A stretch of DNA of 64,000 bases. Source: RHLJ01 sp048058975 (GTDB taxonomy: Bacteria; Bacteroidota; Rhodothermia; Balneolales; Balneolaceae). Location of the stretch: the NCBI GenBank assembly GCA_048058975.1, contig JBLLNP010000005.1, forward strand, positions 62,001-126,000, in the 5' to 3' direction. Made by a program: the position numbers and the translations under genes. Positions 16,195 to 24,920 of the stretch are shown one piece after another. Positions within the stretch are counted from its first letter, which is position 1. Each line of letters opens with the position of its first letter. The notes under the pieces were generated by a model. It was given only the letters and a program-made list of their open reading frames with translations, was not told the origin of the DNA and did no database searches.

Positions 16195-17898
16195 ATGATT
16201 AACAAACCAAAGATACCAGCCTTAACCGCCCCTCGAAAAACACTTGTTTTGCTTTATATAATTGCAGTAATCCTTGTTAGTTCTGGCCTGGCTGCCCAGG
16301 AAAAGGTTGTATTTCGGGTACACATGGAGCATGCGTATGTAAATCCTGACGATAGGATTTTTGTGAGAGGAGCAAGTCCTTTACTAGGAAACTGGACTGA
16401 AACGAGTGGATTAGAATTATCACCATCAACTGAAAACGAAGCAATTTTTACAGGGAGCATTCCTGCAGGCAGCATTCCAGAAACAGGCTTGGAATATAAA
16501 TTCGTTATTCAATCCGCTATTGGAGAACTCCGCTGGGAACATCGGGGAAATCGTAGTATTAAACCCGGAGAAAGCCCGGCACTGGTTTGGTTCGACGATC
16601 GCAGCACTCCCGGTATTCAGCAAACATTCGTAACTCTTACGGTTCGCTTAGACCTTTCCGATTACTTTATTAACGGAAGCCCGGTTGAAGGGGTACAACT
16701 GATGGGTGGTCGCCCCCCACTCACTTTTGATGAAGAAAAAGGGGGGGTGGAAATGAGTCAAGTTTCTGATCAGGTATGGGAAACTCAGGTCAGCTTTCCG
16801 TATGGAACTCAAAAAGATATCCCATTTAAATTCAGGTGGAAATACCTGGATGAATGGCACTGGGAATACCGCCCGGGACACATCAATCATGTACTGTGGG
16901 TAAACGATAACACTCCACAGGAATCCATCGCATTAGCATTCGATTCGGAACAGGGTAAAATCATTCCGGCGGCACCACACGCCGAAAAGGTAGATAACTA
17001 CACCTTAGTATTAGCTAATCTGGGAGGTGAATTATCAGGAAATAGGTATTACTATGAAGAAGCCATTACTCATCTTTTGGAAGGAAGGTTGGTACAGGCC
17101 CAGAGTAGCTACGATTTATATAGTGCCGGAACTTCCTCAAAATCAGAAATTGACGACTTCCAGTACCTTATGGCTGGTAAAATTGCGGAAGAACAAGGAA
17201 TGGATGCTGCACAAAGGTATATAAACCAGCAGCAACGGTCAGAAACTAACCAACACCGAAAAGCACATTTCGAATACCTGAAAGGGGAGCTTCTGTTAAA
17301 TGCGGGGAGACAGGCAGAAGCAAGAGGCCACTTCAAAAAAGTGCAAAACGATTTCCCGCTTGAAAAGGATATAACCGAATATTCTGAAAACGGGTTGATT
17401 GTAAGTTACCTGATGGAAGGAGACTCGGTGAGCCTTGAAAACGCAAAAAACCTATTAGAGCCCTACAAACAAAGCGAACACACTGGTAAATTAAAACAGC
17501 TGGAACGTTTATATGGCATGATGGGGGACGAATACTTACAGCGGGAGATGCTTGTACGGTTAACACAGGTAGGCAACGAAAAGCAACGCATTCAATCGCA
17601 GATTAAACTGGCAGATTTTGATATAAAAAACGAACGCTTTGAAGAATCACTTACTCTTCTTAACAGCCTGCCACCGGCCGCTTCTCTCACTCAACAAAAA
17701 GAATGGAACGCCCTTAAAATAGAAGTATTAACAAAATTGGGATACAGGGAGCAGCTGGTAGATGAGGTAGAATTATTTGAACAGAAATGGCCTAATGATG
17801 CGAGACTGAACCAATTCCGGAAAGATAAAAACCAGGCAAAAGAAAAAATTGATAAGAAAAAAGCCTTGAAAGCCGGTGCAAAAGAGGAGGGGCAATAA
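16195..17898 (+). CDS. Secreted CBM20 plus TPR-like protein between the two RHS parts
   Basis: 567 residues. An N-terminal membrane/signal segment at about 15-34 ends LAAQ. Residues about 37-135 resemble a starch-binding CBM20 domain (FRVHMEHAYVNPDDRIFVRG, SPLLGNW, LEYKFVIQ, WEHRGNRS). A second beta-sandwich of similar type follows at about 145-250 (VQLMGG, IPFKFRWKYLDEWHWEYRPG). The C-terminal half, about 280-540, is helical with TPR-like pairs (YLKGELLLNAGRQAEARGHFKK), and the tail is Lys-rich. The gene sits 4 bp after the large RHS gene, and its TAA overlaps the ATG of the RHS C-terminal gene by one base (TAATG), so it belongs to the same operon. A role as adaptor, assembly factor or carbohydrate-binding targeting subunit is inference. 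Confidence 0.75.
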   Translation: MINKPKIPALTAPRKTLVLLYIIAVILVSSGLAAQEKVVFRVHMEHAYVNPDDRIFVRGASPLLGNWTETSGLELSPSTENEAIFTGSIPAGSIPETGLEYKFVIQSAIGELRWEHRGNRSIKPGESPALVWFDDRSTPGIQQTFVTLTVRLDLSDYFINGSPVEGVQLMGGRPPLTFDEEKGGVEMSQVSDQVWETQVSFPYGTQKDIPFKFRWKYLDEWHWEYRPGHINHVLWVNDNTPQESIALAFDSEQGKIIPAAPHAEKVDNYTLVLANLGGELSGNRYYYEEAITHLLEGRLVQAQSSYDLYSAGTSSKSEIDDFQYLMAGKIAEEQGMDAAQRYINQQQRSETNQHRKAHFEYLKGELLLNAGRQAEARGHFKKVQNDFPLEKDITEYSENGLIVSYLMEGDSVSLENAKNLLEPYKQSEHTGKLKQLERLYGMMGDEYLQREMLVRLTQVGNEKQRIQSQIKLADFDIKNERFEESLTLLNSLPPAASLTQQKEWNALKIEVLTKLGYREQLVDEVELFEQKWPNDARLNQFRKDKNQAKEKIDKKKALKAGAKEEGQ

Positions 17899-19358
17899 TG
17901 AGAGTGCTATACAAAACCCTGCTTATGATGATGATTGGTTTTCTTTGCGCGGTTAACCCAGCCCGGGCCAACAATGTAGCTCCCACGGCAGTACTTACCC
18001 ACAATTTCTCAGGAAGCCAGGTATATAACAGCGAGATGGTCACCTTCAGCGCTGCCAACAGTTACGACAACGACGAAAGCGGCTATTCCATTACCTACTA
18101 TTGGTGGTGGGTAAAAATAGGTAGCGGGATTTACTCCCCGAAGAAAAACAGCAGCTCTGCCACCACCTTTACCACCTGTTTTGATCTGGATGCCCCCTCG
18201 CAAACCACCACCCCCAGTGGCTGTATAGGCACCGGAGGGGCAACCTCGGTAACAGTACGGCTGCGAGTACGAGACGATGAGTTTACCAACAGCAGTTACA
18301 AATACAAAACACTCACCATCACAGACCGAGCCTCCCGCAAATACTTTATCAAAGACCACCTGGGCAGCATACGCACCACCATAGACCAGAACGGAGCGGT
18401 AATCGGCTACGATGATTACTACCCTTTTGGATTGAGTATGCCCACCCGTAGCAACAATACCTCCAACCCCAACGATGGCTATAAATTCACCGGGGCGGAA
18501 CTGGACACCGAAGCCAATTTAGGCATTTACCACATGAACGCGCGGGGGATGGACCCGGTAACAGGGCGGTTCCTGCAGCTCGACCCGATGCAGCAGTTCG
18601 CCTCTCCTTATGTGTATGCCGGCAACAACCCGGTTAGCCTGACCGACCCCACAGGTATGTCCACGGAGTGTAGAGATGGAGAAGATGAGGATGACTGTAG
18701 AACCAGACAAGCCAGTGAAAGACGTGAAGAAAACGAACAAAAACGATGGGATGAGCTTTCTTCAGGATTGGGTTGGACAGTTGGGCCAACAGGGTCAACA
18801 TCTGGAAGTAAGGCGATTAAGAATACTACTTCACAGAATCGGGAGACAGGTGCAAAAAAACAGGACTGCCCTGACTGTGATAAGAAACAACATTTAGATG
18901 GAAAACGAAATGATTTAGGGTTTATGGGAAATTCAATTAAAGTTTCTCAATTGGATTCAGAAATTGAAAAGGATTTATTTGAAAATTTCTGGCTGGGTTT
19001 AGGAGATATTTATTTAACAGATAGTGAGTTCAATGAACTTAAAGAAGCAATATTGAATGAGGGAAAAATTACAAGTAGTAATGATGTGAATTTTTCAATT
19101 TTTGGATTAGAATTTAATTTTAAAAGGTCTGTAGTGAGTCTATATTCTTCTTCAAAATATGATCGAGCATTCGGTTCATTGACAGTGTTTACAACATCTG
19201 AGGGTGTACCTGTAGCGGTTCATGATTATTATGATTTTGATCCAAAAAAATTTGGGGAAAGATCGGATGGAGCAGAAATTGCTACTCGGTTGGTTCATTA
19301 TAGCGCACCTAGAAAAGCCAAACCGTTCTATATTTTATATCCAATTTCTTTGAGGTAA
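17898..19358 (+). CDS. RHS C-terminal core with PKD-like domain and variable toxin candidate
   Basis: 486 residues: signal peptide 1-24 (ends ARA); PKD/Ig-like domain about 27-142 (APTAVLTHNFSGSQVYNSEM, RLRVRDDEF); RHS core 146-254 with KYFIKDHLGSIRTTIDQNG, DYYPFGLSMP, YKFTGAELDTE, RGMDPVTGRFLQLDP and YAGNNPVSLTDPTGM; variable C-terminus 255-486. The core is visibly GC-rich, and composition turns AT-rich within the variable part, the usual mark of an exchangeable toxin module. The variable part has a charged linker ending AIKNTTSQN, a CPDCDKK motif, and a terminal domain with RAFGSLTVFTTSEGVPVAVHD, YYDFDPKKFGERSDGAE and APRKAKPFYILYP. I do not recognise the toxin family. The neighbour at 19364 is the likely immunity gene. 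Confidence 0.8.
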   Translation: MRVLYKTLLMMMIGFLCAVNPARANNVAPTAVLTHNFSGSQVYNSEMVTFSAANSYDNDESGYSITYYWWWVKIGSGIYSPKKNSSSATTFTTCFDLDAPSQTTTPSGCIGTGGATSVTVRLRVRDDEFTNSSYKYKTLTITDRASRKYFIKDHLGSIRTTIDQNGAVIGYDDYYPFGLSMPTRSNNTSNPNDGYKFTGAELDTEANLGIYHMNARGMDPVTGRFLQLDPMQQFASPYVYAGNNPVSLTDPTGMSTECRDGEDEDDCRTRQASERREENEQKRWDELSSGLGWTVGPTGSTSGSKAIKNTTSQNRETGAKKQDCPDCDKKQHLDGKRNDLGFMGNSIKVSQLDSEIEKDLFENFWLGLGDIYLTDSEFNELKEAILNEGKITSSNDVNFSIFGLEFNFKRSVVSLYSSSKYDRAFGSLTVFTTSEGVPVAVHDYYDFDPKKFGERSDGAEIATRLVHYSAPRKAKPFYILYPISLR

Positions 19359-19363
19359 TTAAG

Positions 19364-19759
19364 ATGAATACTAGCTTAAAATTTTTATTCGTGGTTTTTT
19401 TAACCCTTAGTTCTTGTGGCTTATTTTTGGATAAGCATAAGTTCGCAGAAGAACTATCGGGGTTAGAAATTCCCGCTAATGCAATTATCAGTAATTTTGA
19501 GAATTATGAGGAGGGAATTGTATTTATATCAGTAGAAGTTGCTTTGCCCGAGTTTGAACTACTTATGAACCAACTCAGTGAGTTCGAATTGTTACCTCCG
19601 GATAATAATTTAGAAACTTTTATTCCTGCTGTTAATGAAAGTTTAAAAAATCAAGGGATATATAAAATTAAGAAGAGTAAAATTGACCCGAGTGAATTTA
19701 CACTTATCATACTAGATGAGACGGATCAAAAATTAATTATCTATCATTCTGTGAGTTAA
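19364..19759 (+). CDS. Small lipoprotein, candidate immunity protein for the RHS toxin
   Basis: 131 residues starting with a lipoprotein signal (MNTSLKFLFVVFLTLSSCG, mature Cys about 18). The mature part is acidic and of no recognised family (ISVEVALPEFELLMNQLSEF, IDPSEFTLIILDETDQKLI). It begins 5 bp after the stop of the RHS toxin gene, shares its AT-rich composition, and occupies the usual immunity position of polymorphic toxins. A lipid anchor would place protection in the periplasm or at the membrane. The immunity role is inferred from position only. Confidence 0.65.
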   Translation: MNTSLKFLFVVFLTLSSCGLFLDKHKFAEELSGLEIPANAIISNFENYEEGIVFISVEVALPEFELLMNQLSEFELLPPDNNLETFIPAVNESLKNQGIYKIKKSKIDPSEFTLIILDETDQKLIIYHSVS

Positions 19760-20068
19760 TCTAGTATTTAAAGAACAGGTGGTAGAAGATAACCAGCGCG
19801 CTAATGAAGATGCCCAACGGATTGGAGCTGACTGGGCGGCTGGAACCACAGCAGGAAGAAATGCCATTAGGAATACTACTCGGAGAAGAAGGAGGAGGGC
19901 TCTGATAATCAGGAAAAGAGTGATTTTCAAAATTTTAATATTCATAAGAATGAAGAAAATCCACAACGAGTCGCCAAATTTATCAAAGAATATTTATCAA
20001 ATGCGTCTTTGAGAGCTACTCAGCCAATAACCTCGACAAATCAAATGCTAAAAAGGGGAGGATATTAA
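19755..20068 (+). pseudogene. Displaced (orphan) RHS C-terminal module, no start codon, frameshifted
   Basis: An open frame from 19755 without ATG reads VEDNQRANEDAQRIGADWAAG, then AGRNAIRNTT. The AIRNTT stretch matches the AIKNTT linker of the intact toxin gene, so this is a former C-terminal tip. In the purine-rich run at about 19881-19899 the frame degenerates into poly-Arg. The -1 frame (open from 19871) instead gives EEGSDNQEKSDFQNFNIHKN, NPQRVAKFIKEYLSNASLRA and NQMLKRGGY, ending with TAA 20066-20068, which overlaps the next ATG as TAATG. One missing base would join the two. Cassettes like this are stored downstream of RHS genes and can recombine onto the core. Confidence 0.7.
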
Positions 20069-20391
20069 TGAAGAAAAGTACGAAGAAAATAATCCTGATA
20101 TTATTCACTTTATTTCTTGTGGTCGAAGCGTTTCTAATTTATGATAGTCATTTTAGTTACAGTGCCAAGCTGGGAAAACAAAACCTGGAAAATATTAAGC
20201 TGGTTCAATATGGAATGACTTTGGAAGAAGTATTAGAAATTATGGGAGAGCCTGAAACAATTCTTAATTCACCGGATAAAAATTTTTTTGTCGATTACGA
20301 ATATGAAGTACCTCCTGGAAGTTCAGCAATTTGTGTTGTTCAGTTTGGCTCAACCATGAAGGTTAAGGATATATATGTAATTTTGGATTGA
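20068..20391 (+). CDS. Small membrane protein with BamE-like domain, candidate orphan immunity
   Basis: 107 residues: an N-terminal transmembrane or uncleaved signal segment (KKIILILFTLFLVVEAFLIY, about 6-25), then a BamE/SmpA-like fold with the typical GMTLEEVLEIMGEP motif at about 50-63 and strands ending VVQFGSTMKVKDIYVILD. Its ATG overlaps the stop codon of the displaced toxin module by one base, the normal toxin-immunity coupling, so it is best read as the immunity partner of that module. BamE-like domains also occur in unrelated envelope proteins, so the role is inferred. Confidence 0.65.
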   Translation: MKKSTKKIILILFTLFLVVEAFLIYDSHFSYSAKLGKQNLENIKLVQYGMTLEEVLEIMGEPETILNSPDKNFFVDYEYEVPPGSSAICVVQFGSTMKVKDIYVILD

Positions 20392-20579
20392 AGAGATGCT
20401 CTACCTTCTAAAACTTTAGTTGGCTTTGCTGACTACTCCAGATTATTGAAGTATGAGTGAATTAAATTTAAATATTAGGTCTTTCTATATATCACTAATT
20501 TATGTTTGTCTCGGGAGTCTATTTATTTAAGTTTGAATTATGATTCTACACTTATAATAATAGGTTTGTTCTCACTTTA

Positions 20580-20600
20580 CCCACCTAGTCCAAGCATGTA
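20580..20600 (+). repeat. 21-bp direct repeat, copy 1
   Basis: CCCACCTAGTCCAAGCATGTA recurs at 20892-20912 with one mismatch (C to G at position 11). The copies lie 312 bp apart and flank a terminator and a truncated XRE gene at the end of the RHS island. They may be a recombination scar or target duplication. Confidence 0.7.
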
Positions 20601-20615
20601 GGAAGTAGAAAACTG

Positions 20616-20642
20616 GCGCGGGTGTCCACCCGTGCTTTTTTT
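20616..20642 (+). terminator. Rho-independent terminator closing the RHS/toxin operon
   Basis: A GC-rich hairpin (GCGCGGGTG and CACCCGTGC, one G-U pair, short loop) at 20616-20635 is followed by seven T residues at 20636-20642 on the plus strand. It is the first intrinsic terminator after the RHS genes. Confidence 0.75.
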
Positions 20643-20653
20643 GTTGGTGTCTA

Positions 20654-20896
20654 CTAAAGAGCTTTAAGTTTGGTAGCTTTAATAAAATTGTCAATGGTAA
20701 GCAGAAGGGAATTACGGTCGGGTTCTGGGAGGTTTTGTATTTCCTCTAAGCGCTTGAGTGTTTGTTTGTCTACTTCTACCGAGGTCTTGCATACCAAGAA
20801 ATCGATATTCACTTCTAAAGCGTCCGCAATGTTTATGATTACCTCAATGGATGGATTGGTTATTCCTCGCTCATAGCGACCGATAATATCCCCCAC
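20654..20896 (-). pseudogene. Truncated XRE-family (Cro/CI-type) regulator
   Basis: 80 codons from a GTG at 20896. IGRYERGITNPSIEVIINIA and DALEVNIDFLVCKT form the second half of a helix-turn-helix_3 domain, and the tail (KRLEEIQNLPEPDRNSLLLTI, FIKATKLKAL) matches the usual C-terminus of about 115-residue XRE regulators. The first helices are missing: an in-frame TAG lies directly before the GTG, and the break coincides with direct-repeat copy 2. DNA binding is therefore unlikely. It looks like a gene cut by the recombination that produced the repeats. Confidence 0.65.
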
Positions 20897-20912
20897 CTAG
20901 TGCAAGCATGTA
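20892..20912 (+). repeat. 21-bp direct repeat, copy 2
   Basis: CCCACCTAGTGCAAGCATGTA, 20 of 21 bases identical to the copy at 20580-20600. It overlaps the truncated 5' end of the XRE gene, which places a rearrangement breakpoint here. Confidence 0.7.
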
Positions 20913-21095
20913 ATTAATAAAAGCTGGTTCAAGTATCCCGTGCTGAAATTAATTCAGTATCTGAAATCTTTTCACAACTCGTTCCATAGCCCTGTTACAG
21001 ACTACTAATTCTTGTCTTTACCTCAAGCTAAAGAAAGTTGGAATATACTTTAGCACCTCTGTGCCTTACTTCCTGATCTTTCTTATCTTTAAATC

Positions 21096-22808
21096 ATGAA
21101 TATCCGCCTGGAACAACTTAACCCCACTATTGGTGACCTTTCCGGAAACCAGCGACTAGTTTTCGATGCCATCAAAAAGGCCGAAGGAGATAAGGTAGAT
21201 ATGCTTTTATTACCCGAATTGGTAGTGTGTGGATATCCACCCATGGATTTGATGGAGCGAAAAGTATTCCGTGATATGTGCTATCAGGTGAACAGGGAAG
21301 TGGTAGAGAATACAGCCGAAACAGTAGTTGTATTTGGATCAATTACAGAGAACCATAGAGGTGTTGGGCGAGTTTGTTTTAATTCTGCTATTGTTGCTCA
21401 GCATGGAAAAGAAATTACCAGAGTACACAAAGCCCTGCTCCCCACCTACGATGTGTTTGATGATCTTCGGTATTTTGAGCCCGAAAACGAGTTCGAACCA
21501 GTCTTAATCAATGGCATTCCTTTTGGGATAACCGTTTGTGAAGATATCTGGTTCAATGATAATGAGATTCAGTACCACACCTATTCAACAAATCCTGCGG
21601 AAATTCTGGCCAAAAAAGGAGCGAAGGCCATTATCAATATTTCGGCATCTCCTTATTCCAAAAACAAACCGGTCTCCAGAGTTGGGATGCTTCAAAAACA
21701 TGCCAGAGAACTAGGCTTGCCTTTGTTTTATGTGAACCAGGTGGGAGCGAATACTGAACTTATTTTTGATGGGGACTCTCTGGCGCTCGATCAAACCGGG
21801 TTTATTGTAACCCGTGATGAGCGCTTCAAATCTACTTTTGTGGATGTTGAGTATAATCCGGAAACCCAAACACTGGATGCAGGTTTGTATGCAGAGTGTG
21901 AGCGAACGGTTCCTAATCAAATTAAAACCATATTCGATGCTCTGGTGCTAGGGGTTAGGGATTATTTACGAAAATCAAAACTTGGTAATAAAGTGGTCTT
22001 GGGATTAAGCGGTGGAATTGATTCTGCGTTGGTTTGTGTGATTGCAGCAGAAGCAGTCGGTGCTGATAATGTTCTTGCTATAACCATGCCCTCCGAATTT
22101 TCCAGCGAAGGCAGTGTAAGCGATTCAGAGAAACTGGCCCGGAATCTTGGCATTGAATTGAAAGAAATTCCTATTAAACCGGTATTCGATTCTTACTTAG
22201 AGCAGCTTGATCCGCTTTTTAGAAATACAACATTCAATGTGGCGGAAGAAAACCTTCAGAGTCGGACCCGGGGAGATTTGTTAATGGCGATCTCAAATAA
22301 ATTTGGCCACATACTTTTAAATACCGGGAATAAATCGGAAACAGCTGTTGGGTATTGCACGCTTTATGGAGATATGGCGGGCGGTTTAGGTGTTATTTCT
22401 GACTTGTACAAAACAGAAGTATATGCCATGTGCAGATGGCTGAACGAAGAGTATTATCAAAGAGAAATAATTCCCGATGCAATTATTACCAAAGAGCCAA
22501 GCGCGGAATTACGTCCTGATCAAAAAGATTCAGATTCTTTGCCTGATTATGGAACTTTAGATGCCATTTTGAAATACTACCTGGAGGATCAGTTATCAAG
22601 AGAGGAAATCCTTGCAAAAGGTTTTGATGAAGAAACAATCGACCGAGTCCTTCGTCTTGTTGACAGGAATGAACATAAACGATACCAAGCCGCTCCTGGT
22701 TTAAAGGTTTCAGCTAAAGCCTTTGGAGTGGGAAGGAGATGGCCAGTTGTTCAGCAATGGACAGGACAGGAGGCAGCATTACAAAAAGAACAAAAATTAA
22801 CAAACTAA
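21096..22808 (+). CDS. nadE: Glutamine-dependent NAD+ synthetase
   Basis: 570 residues, the usual size of the two-domain form. The N-terminal nitrilase-type glutaminase carries the triad E41 (LLLPELVVCGYPP), K112 (HKALLPTYDVFDD) and C148 (VCEDIW). The C-terminal synthetase has the ATP-pyrophosphatase loop SGGIDS at 305-310 and NKSETAVGYCTLYGDMAGG. It amidates nicotinate adenine dinucleotide to NAD+ using ammonia from glutamine, in the cytosol. It stands alone, with about 200 bp upstream and 113 bp downstream. Confidence 0.97.
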   Translation: MNIRLEQLNPTIGDLSGNQRLVFDAIKKAEGDKVDMLLLPELVVCGYPPMDLMERKVFRDMCYQVNREVVENTAETVVVFGSITENHRGVGRVCFNSAIVAQHGKEITRVHKALLPTYDVFDDLRYFEPENEFEPVLINGIPFGITVCEDIWFNDNEIQYHTYSTNPAEILAKKGAKAIINISASPYSKNKPVSRVGMLQKHARELGLPLFYVNQVGANTELIFDGDSLALDQTGFIVTRDERFKSTFVDVEYNPETQTLDAGLYAECERTVPNQIKTIFDALVLGVRDYLRKSKLGNKVVLGLSGGIDSALVCVIAAEAVGADNVLAITMPSEFSSEGSVSDSEKLARNLGIELKEIPIKPVFDSYLEQLDPLFRNTTFNVAEENLQSRTRGDLLMAISNKFGHILLNTGNKSETAVGYCTLYGDMAGGLGVISDLYKTEVYAMCRWLNEEYYQREIIPDAIITKEPSAELRPDQKDSDSLPDYGTLDAILKYYLEDQLSREEILAKGFDEETIDRVLRLVDRNEHKRYQAAPGLKVSAKAFGVGRRWPVVQQWTGQEAALQKEQKLTN

Positions 22809-22921
22809 GGCTGAATTCCGGTTTGTAAATGCTTTTTTTGATAGTAGTGCGTTAGAGCAGTTCTATTCTTAATTAAGACTGATAATTATTACCTTTAACC
22901 AAATTTAATCTACAGAGAAAT

Positions 22922-24913
22922 ATGATCAGGAAGATACTATGTACTGTTTTTGCCCTTTCAATCACGGGCACAGTGTTAGTAACGGCGCAGGATTCCACTG
23001 CTTCAGTCAAAACAAAAGATATGCCACTGCGGCTATTGCCGTATGCAAACCCTATGCAGGGCGTTGAAAATAATGAGAGCATTACCGAAACACCGACGCT
23101 CGCCGAACTGGATAGCTTTCAAAAAGATATTATCAGCCGAATTGCAGATGTTTATAGAATGTACGTAATGGCGCTGGATGCCCAGGTTGCTCAGGATGCT
23201 ATTTTAGCGGAAACATACATCAACGATGCGGTAGAATCCTCTCAGGAATTACTTGATGATTACCCTGAAATAAGAGCAGACCGACGATTTGCAGAACTTT
23301 CTAGAGCGGTAGTGGGGGAATACCGCCACTTCTACGGAATTACTGATTCAGAAAACGAGCCTCAGGGAGAGATTTTTGCAATTCAGGAAGACTTCCTGGA
23401 AGATGAAACCCTTCTCTCTGAAAATTTTGAGTTTCCAAAAGACGCGGACATCCGAAAAACCGCAGTACCGTTAGTTCAAAATGCCCAGGTGAACCGTCAT
23501 TTGGTTTATTATACACTTCGCAGGCCGGAAGTAATGGAAACCTGGAGAGAACGAGCAGAGATTTACAAGCCTATGATGGATAAAATTTTTGCTGAAGAAG
23601 GACTTCCGCCTGAGCTTGTTTATTTGTCTTTTATTGAGAGCGGAATCAATCCTACCGCACGAAGTTGGGCGGCTGCAGTTGGAATGTGGCAATTTATAGC
23701 TGCTACCGGACGTGTTTACGGGTTGGAGATTAACTGGTGGGTGGATGAGCGTCGTGATCCGGAAAAAGCGACTCGTGCAGCTGCCCGCCATTTGAAGGAT
23801 TTATACAATATCTGGGGCGACTGGCATCTGGCTATGGCGAATTACAATATTAGTCCTCGTGGATTAAATCGTGCGATCAGCAGAGCAGGCGGGGTAAAAG
23901 ATTACTGGGCAGCCTATCCGTATTTGCCTAGAGAAACCCGTGGTTATGTGCCGGGATTCATAGCTACAACTATGATCAATATGAGTCCGGAAGAATTCGG
24001 ATTTAAGAAAAGCTATGGACAAGAACCTTATTCTTATGATTTGGTTGAAGTAGATGGTTTGATGCCTCTTGATGCTATGGCAGAAATTATCGGGATTACT
24101 ACCGAAGAGTTAAAGACATACAATCCTGAACTGTTGAGATGGGCGACTCCTCCGGGTAATAAGTACGCATTAAAAATTCCATCAGGGAAAAAAGCGGAGT
24201 TTCTTGCAGCTTATGACGACCTCCCAAAAGAAACAGCCAACCAAAGCATTACCATGCACACGGTGCGTAGCGGGGAATCCATTGGGTTGATTGCCCGAAA
24301 ATATGGAACTACCGTAAGTGGTATTTACGCGAGCAATGAAAATTTATCGAATATTATTTATCCCGGTCAAGTTTTAGCTGTGCCGTTGCCTGCAGGAAGT
24401 GCTTCTCAGTTATCTGCAAATAAACCTACAAATCAGCAAAGTGGTACTACTACAAGCCGATCATCATCCAGCTCAAATGTGAGTATTCCCGCTAATTCAA
24501 CCAAACTTACTTACAAAGTAAAAACGGGTGATACAATCGGTCATATCGCTGAATGGTACGACGTACGTGCATGGAACATCAGAACCTGGAATGGCATAGG
24601 TAATACCATTCGGGTTGGACAAAATCTTACTCTATATGTACCTAACGCTCAGAAATCACACTATGAGCAGGTAAACACGCTTTCATTCAGAGAAAAACAG
24701 GACATCGAAAGCCGCCAACGAAGAGGTGAGAATATCTTTCTTGCTTCAGCAACTTCAACATCCAATGATGGAGCGGTTACCTACACTGTTAAGAGAAATG
24801 ATACCTTAAGTGAGATTGCGGAATCGTTCGGAGTATCAACATCTCAGATTCGCAGGCTTAATAATTTGAATGGATCAAGAATTTTTGTAGGCCAGTCTTT
24901 AAGAATAAAATAG
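22922..24913 (+). CDS. Lytic murein transglycosylase with three LysM domains (MltD-like)
   Basis: 663 residues. Signal peptide 1-23. Helical region about 60-210, then an SLT domain about 225-345 with catalytic E239 (LVYLSFIESGINP) and the following AVGMWQFIAATGRVYGL and MANYNISPRG motifs. LysM domains lie at about 443-490, 529-575 and 619-663 (TVRSGESIGLIARKYG, KVKTGDTIGHIAEWY, TVKRNDTLSEIAESFG), the first two separated by a Ser/Thr/Asn-rich linker. It cleaves peptidoglycan glycan strands to 1,6-anhydroMurNAc ends in the periplasm, for growth or remodelling. The S41 protease gene follows 7 bp downstream; Prc-type proteases often control such hydrolases, so a functional link is plausible. Confidence 0.93.
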   Translation: MIRKILCTVFALSITGTVLVTAQDSTASVKTKDMPLRLLPYANPMQGVENNESITETPTLAELDSFQKDIISRIADVYRMYVMALDAQVAQDAILAETYINDAVESSQELLDDYPEIRADRRFAELSRAVVGEYRHFYGITDSENEPQGEIFAIQEDFLEDETLLSENFEFPKDADIRKTAVPLVQNAQVNRHLVYYTLRRPEVMETWRERAEIYKPMMDKIFAEEGLPPELVYLSFIESGINPTARSWAAAVGMWQFIAATGRVYGLEINWWVDERRDPEKATRAAARHLKDLYNIWGDWHLAMANYNISPRGLNRAISRAGGVKDYWAAYPYLPRETRGYVPGFIATTMINMSPEEFGFKKSYGQEPYSYDLVEVDGLMPLDAMAEIIGITTEELKTYNPELLRWATPPGNKYALKIPSGKKAEFLAAYDDLPKETANQSITMHTVRSGESIGLIARKYGTTVSGIYASNENLSNIIYPGQVLAVPLPAGSASQLSANKPTNQQSGTTTSRSSSSSNVSIPANSTKLTYKVKTGDTIGHIAEWYDVRAWNIRTWNGIGNTIRVGQNLTLYVPNAQKSHYEQVNTLSFREKQDIESRQRRGENIFLASATSTSNDGAVTYTVKRNDTLSEIAESFGVSTSQIRRLNNLNGSRIFVGQSLRIK

Positions 24914-24920
24914 GTTCGTT

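Noticed and set aside
20580..20912. Insertion sequence or MITE between the direct repeats
   Set aside because: No terminal inverted repeats or transposase seen; the content is a terminator plus a truncated host-type regulator.
21084..21091. TATCTTTA directly before nadE as a promoter -7 element
   Set aside because: Only 4 nt separate it from the ATG, and no TTG lies at the right distance upstream.
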